Both the position numbers and the translations under genes were made by a program. Shown piece after piece: positions 6,212 to 8,013 of a stretch of DNA of 8,013 nucleotides. Below the pieces are notes generated by a model that was not told where the DNA came from, made no database searches, and worked only from the letters and a program-made list of their open reading frames with translations. Source of the DNA: CAYQUC01 sp964420605 (GTDB lineage: Bacteria; Pseudomonadota; Gammaproteobacteria; UBA6429; Thiohalophilaceae); the NCBI GenBank assembly GCA_964420605.1, contig CAYQUC010000126.1, positions 1 through 8,013 of the forward strand. Reading direction: 5' to 3'. Numbering within the stretch: position 1 is the stretch's first letter; every line of letters begins with the position of its first letter.

Positions 6212-6368
6212 GTAATATGTTTTGTTGCTTGGGTTCAGGACGTTTATTTGGACCGAAAGTTCGTAACCGCAGCTCTGCATCTTCTTCACTCAAACCTTCA
6301 AGTGTCGTTTCGAGCATGGCTAAGGTTTCATCGGATGTTTGATTATGCAAATCTTTTGTTTTTTGCAT
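6186..6368 (-). pseudogene. P-type cation ATPase, N-terminal fragment
   Basis: The 60-codon frame starts at ATG 6366-6368 and reads as the cytoplasmic N-terminal domain of a P-type cation-transporting ATPase: LEGLSEEDAELRLRTFGPNKRPEPKQQNILL (residues ~22-53) is the conserved Cation_ATPase_N pattern. A full protein would be about 850-950 aa with transmembrane helices, the DKTGT phosphorylation loop and a HAD domain, none of which follow. From about codon 55 the frame is read out of the dispersed repeat (YSGPTR plus TGA), so the gene was cut there and the remainder is missing from the window. No ribosome site is obvious. It is non-functional as a transporter. Confidence 0.75.
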
Positions 6369-6719
6369 TGTTTATCTATATAGATTTGTTTTAACACTGA
6401 GATAAGTGACCAACGAGCATTTAACGGGGAAGCTAAATTAATTATTGTTGGTTATAAATGCACTCATATTTTTCATCAGTGCTATTTCTCTGTGAGTCAG
6501 CTTGAAATGATTGTTAGATATAGTATTTATAATTCTACTTTGCAATTCAAGCAGAGAAAGTGATTTTGATCAGAACTTTATGTTTTTAGTGACAATTGCC
6601 TGATAATTATTGAATAATTTTAAAAGGATATTAGGAATATAAGGGGTGTGTAGTTGAGCTACATAAGTGTCCAGAATACATATAATAAGTGCAATTCCTG
6701 GCTAATAAAACCGGTTAAA
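6369..6719. other. Gene-free stretch between ATPase fragment and IS30 remnant
   Basis: About 350 AT-rich bases contain no supported gene on either strand. A perfect palindrome AATTATT-G-AATAATT lies at 6605-6619. The part from about 6675 matches a second site near 7477 and may be the 5' edge of the IS30-type element that follows. Nothing resembling an RNA gene was seen. Confidence 0.5.
6675..6711 (+). repeat. 37-bp direct repeat, copy A (upstream of IS30 remnant)
   Basis: This stretch and 7477-7513 match at about 29 of 37 positions, with CATATAATAAGT and CTGGCTA conserved in both. Copy A ends 8 bp before the ATG of the IS30-type transposase remnant. Copy B stands alone beyond the secreted-protein gene. 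They could be duplicated edges of one element or a shared leader. Confidence 0.45.
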
Positions 6720-6953
6720 ATGGTTTGCGAATCAATTACTCAAAAATCGACACACTATCAACACTTAAGTAATGAAGAGAGACTTTATATCCAATATGAA
6801 TTAAGAACAGGAAAAATACAGAAATAAACAGGTATTGAGATTGGACGAGCACTAAGCACAATATCAAGAGAACTACAGCGCAAAAGGCGTTACCGTAAAC
6901 GTTATGGGCCAACGGCTAGAAGCAGTTTAACCCTTAACTTTAAGTCTATTTAG
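6720..6953 (+). pseudogene. IS30-family transposase remnant (N-terminal HTH)
   Basis: Reading from ATG 6720 gives HYQHLSNEERLYIQYELRTG, the N-terminal helix-turn-helix region of IS30-family transposases (usual form: LSxEERxxIxxLLxxGxSQxEIGRxLGRSxSTISREL). An in-frame TAA at 6825 follows KIQK; the same frame then continues TGIEIGRALSTISRELQRKRRYRKRYG with about three residues missing relative to the family (GRA-LSTISREL), and ends at TAG 6951. The DDE catalytic domain is absent: IS30 transposases are about 300-380 aa and only ~75 codons remain. The element is dead. It is the only recognisable coding remnant on the plus strand. Confidence 0.75.
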
Positions 6954-7011
6954 ATTCGACCAAACTATTGTGAAACGTAAAACGGCACAGCAAGTAGAAG
7001 GACTTTAACAT

Positions 7012-7030
7012 ACCACCCACTGCGGGTGGT
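7012..7030 (+). terminator. Hairpin ACCACCC/GGGTGGT
   Basis: A perfect 7-bp GC-rich stem (7012-7018 with 7024-7030) closes a 5-nt loop ACTGC. On the plus strand it is followed by TGTTGATTTTTA, giving a delayed T-run; on the minus strand no T-run follows. It lies between the convergent IS30 remnant and secreted-protein gene and may end transcription from the IS side. A structural end of the IS is the alternative. Confidence 0.4.
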
Positions 7031-7053
7031 TGTTGATTTTTACAATCAAAAAA

Positions 7054-7434
7054 CTAGCAACTAACATTATCTAAAGGTGGTTCATTAACACAAATCTGGC
7101 GAATTATAGTACTTGTATTTGTAGTTCTATCGGCGTTATTAGTACAATTATCAGACAATGAAATTGTTTTTCCTGATGCCTGTGCACTCAATGCAACACT
7201 CATTAATCGTGCATAATGCGCAATATCAGTGCCACTTTCTGTTGTCACATAATAATTTGTTCCGGGTTGAAGAGAACATCCGTCAGTTGCCCAAATTTGT
7301 ATTCCTGTTGCACTCGTAGAAACGCGTAAAACCGATACACTATTATATGTTGCCGCACTTGCTATAGGCGCATAACTAAAAGCTATTAAACTCATAAGCA
7401 ATATATTTTTTTTAAAAAAAAGCTCCTTAAACAC
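7054..7434 (-). CDS. Small secreted protein, unknown function
   Basis: I do not recognise this 126-aa protein. The start is set by a strong GGAGG (7443-7447) eight bases before a GTG (7432-7434); the earlier ATG at 7447-7449 overlaps that site and would spoil it. From the GTG, residues 1-27 form a classical signal peptide: FKELFFKK, hydrophobic NILLMSLIAFSYA, and the cleavage site PIASA-ATYN. The mature ~99 residues are Thr/Ser/Asn-rich (VLRVSTSATGIQIWATDGCSLQPGTNYYVTTES) with four cysteines (DGC, DNC, QIC and the penultimate-region VSC end) that could form two disulfides. It is likely periplasmic or secreted, with no lipobox. It stands alone between an IS30 remnant and the repeat, so it may be cargo of a mobile segment. 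Confidence 0.75.
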   Translation of the reverse strand: MFKELFFKKNILLMSLIAFSYAPIASAATYNSVSVLRVSTSATGIQIWATDGCSLQPGTNYYVTTESGTDIAHYARLMSVALSAQASGKTISLSDNCTNNADRTTNTSTIIRQICVNEPPLDNVSC

Positions 7435-7476
7435 TCTTATATCCTCCATTGAAACTAAGTATTGTATCATAGCTCA

Positions 7477-7513
7477 AATTCATATAATAAGTAAATTTTC
7501 TGGCTAGAGAAAC
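7477..7513 (+). repeat. 37-bp direct repeat, copy B
   Basis: This is the partner of 6675-6711 (about 29 of 37 positions alike). It lies 43 bp upstream (minus-strand sense) of the GTG of the secreted-protein gene, so it could also carry part of that gene's promoter: a minus-strand TTATTATATG segment lies inside it. Confidence 0.4.
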
Positions 7514-7553
7514 TAAGGGGGCAAATCTTGACTTAACATAGATATATTATACG

Positions 7554-7785
7554 GAATTCAGCGGATCGGACCACTGTAAGCCACTGTTTATATTACATTA
7601 ATATGCTCTATTAGGTAGGCTGTTTTTGGTGCTTAAAGCAACCATTTACTCTACTAAAAAGTCACTTTAAGGATTGACTCATTTTCTTAACATATCATGT
7701 TCCGATATAAAACAAGTGCTCTAAGTAGTAATAGGTATGTGTGATTATATAACAGTGTAATATCCTGTTATTTATAAAGTTTTCT
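7554..7785 (+). repeat. Dispersed repeat, long copy 2 (uninterrupted)
   Basis: This is the most complete copy: the conserved start (7554-7583), the middle (CACTTTAAGGATTGA at 7662-7676 region), the TATGTGTGATTATATAAC block ending at 7753, and the tail GTGTAATAT ... GTTTTCT to about 7785, where an IS3-type end begins. It aligns with copy 1 left plus right parts, showing that copy 1 was interrupted at the ATAAC corresponding to 7749-7753. No coding frame is evident. Confidence 0.8.
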
Positions 7786-8013
7786 TGTAATGGTCAAGTT
7801 TTATTGGAAAGAATTTAAGCCGCGTTCATTAATTTAATTTTTTTCAAAGCGGGTGTAATATAACCCAGAGTCGTCGGGTAATAATGTTTCTTTGTTGGTC
7901 GTATCGCTACAACGTCGGCTTTTTTCATCAAACTTGCTGTTTTGTAAATGCCTAAGTCATGCCCTCGTTCGTTCAGCACTTTGAGCATTCGGCGTTTACC
8001 ATAAGCATTATTG
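7786..8013 (-). mobile_element. IS3-family element, one end, continuing past the window
   Basis: The element end is inferred at 7786, where repeat homology stops and TGTAATGGTCAAG begins; IS3-family ends start with TG, and the transposase stop codon lies 29 bp inside, a spacing normal for this family. The other end and orfA lie beyond the window. The transposase frame inside is internally deleted. Confidence 0.6.
7815..8012 (-). pseudogene. IS3-family OrfB transposase, catalytic core deleted
   Basis: The 65-codon open frame enters from beyond the window and stops at TAA 7815-7817. Its first part, NAYGKRRMLKVLNERGHDLGIYKTASLMKKADVVAIRPTKKHYYP, is the HTH_21-type segment that precedes the integrase core in IS3-family OrfB (compare the family pattern YGxRRMxxxLxxxGxxxGxxKxxxLMKxAxxxxxRPxKHxY). 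The last part, TLGYITPALKKIKLMNAA, matches the extreme C-terminus of such proteins ((R/L)HSxLGYxSPAxxE). The roughly 180 residues with the DDE triad that normally lie between them are absent, joined in frame near 7874/7875. The product cannot catalyse transposition but the element end is preserved, as in a non-autonomous derivative. Confidence 0.8.

Noticed and set aside
6170..6394. 74-codon plus-strand frame across the ATPase fragment
   Set aside because: It is antisense to a conserved ATPase N-terminus and begins in the dispersed repeat.

Overview
The window looks like an accessory, mobile-element-rich piece of a low-GC Gram-negative chromosome, most likely a gammaproteobacterium. The reasons are two proteins with lipobox signal peptides, a YefM/YoeB module, IS3- and IS30-type transposase remnants and AT-rich intergenic DNA. 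The assignment is an inference from gene style; no rRNA, tRNA or taxonomic marker is present. All protein-coding genes that can be recognised lie on the minus strand, apart from the IS30-type remnant.

Region by region (plus coordinates): 1-2832 holds two envelope lipoproteins in tandem on the minus strand, a 213-aa protein (upstream) and a 708-aa multidomain Calx-beta/Ig-like/Kelch protein (downstream). 2833-3620 has no convincing gene but contains a 104-bp element bounded by 20-bp inverted repeats. 3622-4971 is a toxin-antitoxin block: YefM-YoeB with its operator, a PIN toxin with no usable start codon, and a 3'-truncated ribbon-helix-helix antitoxin. This block sits inside a diverged repeat whose left part is at 3622-3820 and whose right part resumes at 4936-4971. 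5093-6111 is a Fic AMP-transferase gene with an N-terminal winged helix, split by a frameshift and stop. 6186-6368 is the first ~54 codons of a P-type cation ATPase, cut off at a short copy of the same repeat. 6720-6953 is a decayed IS30-type transposase. 7054-7434 is a small secreted protein with four cysteines. 7554-7785 is the second long copy of the repeat, abutting an IS3-type element (7786 to the window end) whose transposase has lost its DDE catalytic core by an in-frame deletion.

The unifying theme is a recombination-worn region. A repeat with a conserved start (core CGGRTCGGACCACTGTAA) is present three times in the same orientation, and each copy borders a broken or truncated gene. 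The stability/stress genes (YefM-YoeB, PIN-RHH, Fic) lie between the two long direct copies. Only YefM-YoeB looks fully intact; the PIN-RHH pair and fic show recent-looking damage. No wholly new defence or metabolic system is evident. The most unusual items are the repeat split by the TA block, the in-frame PIN/YoeB junction, and the split Fic protein.
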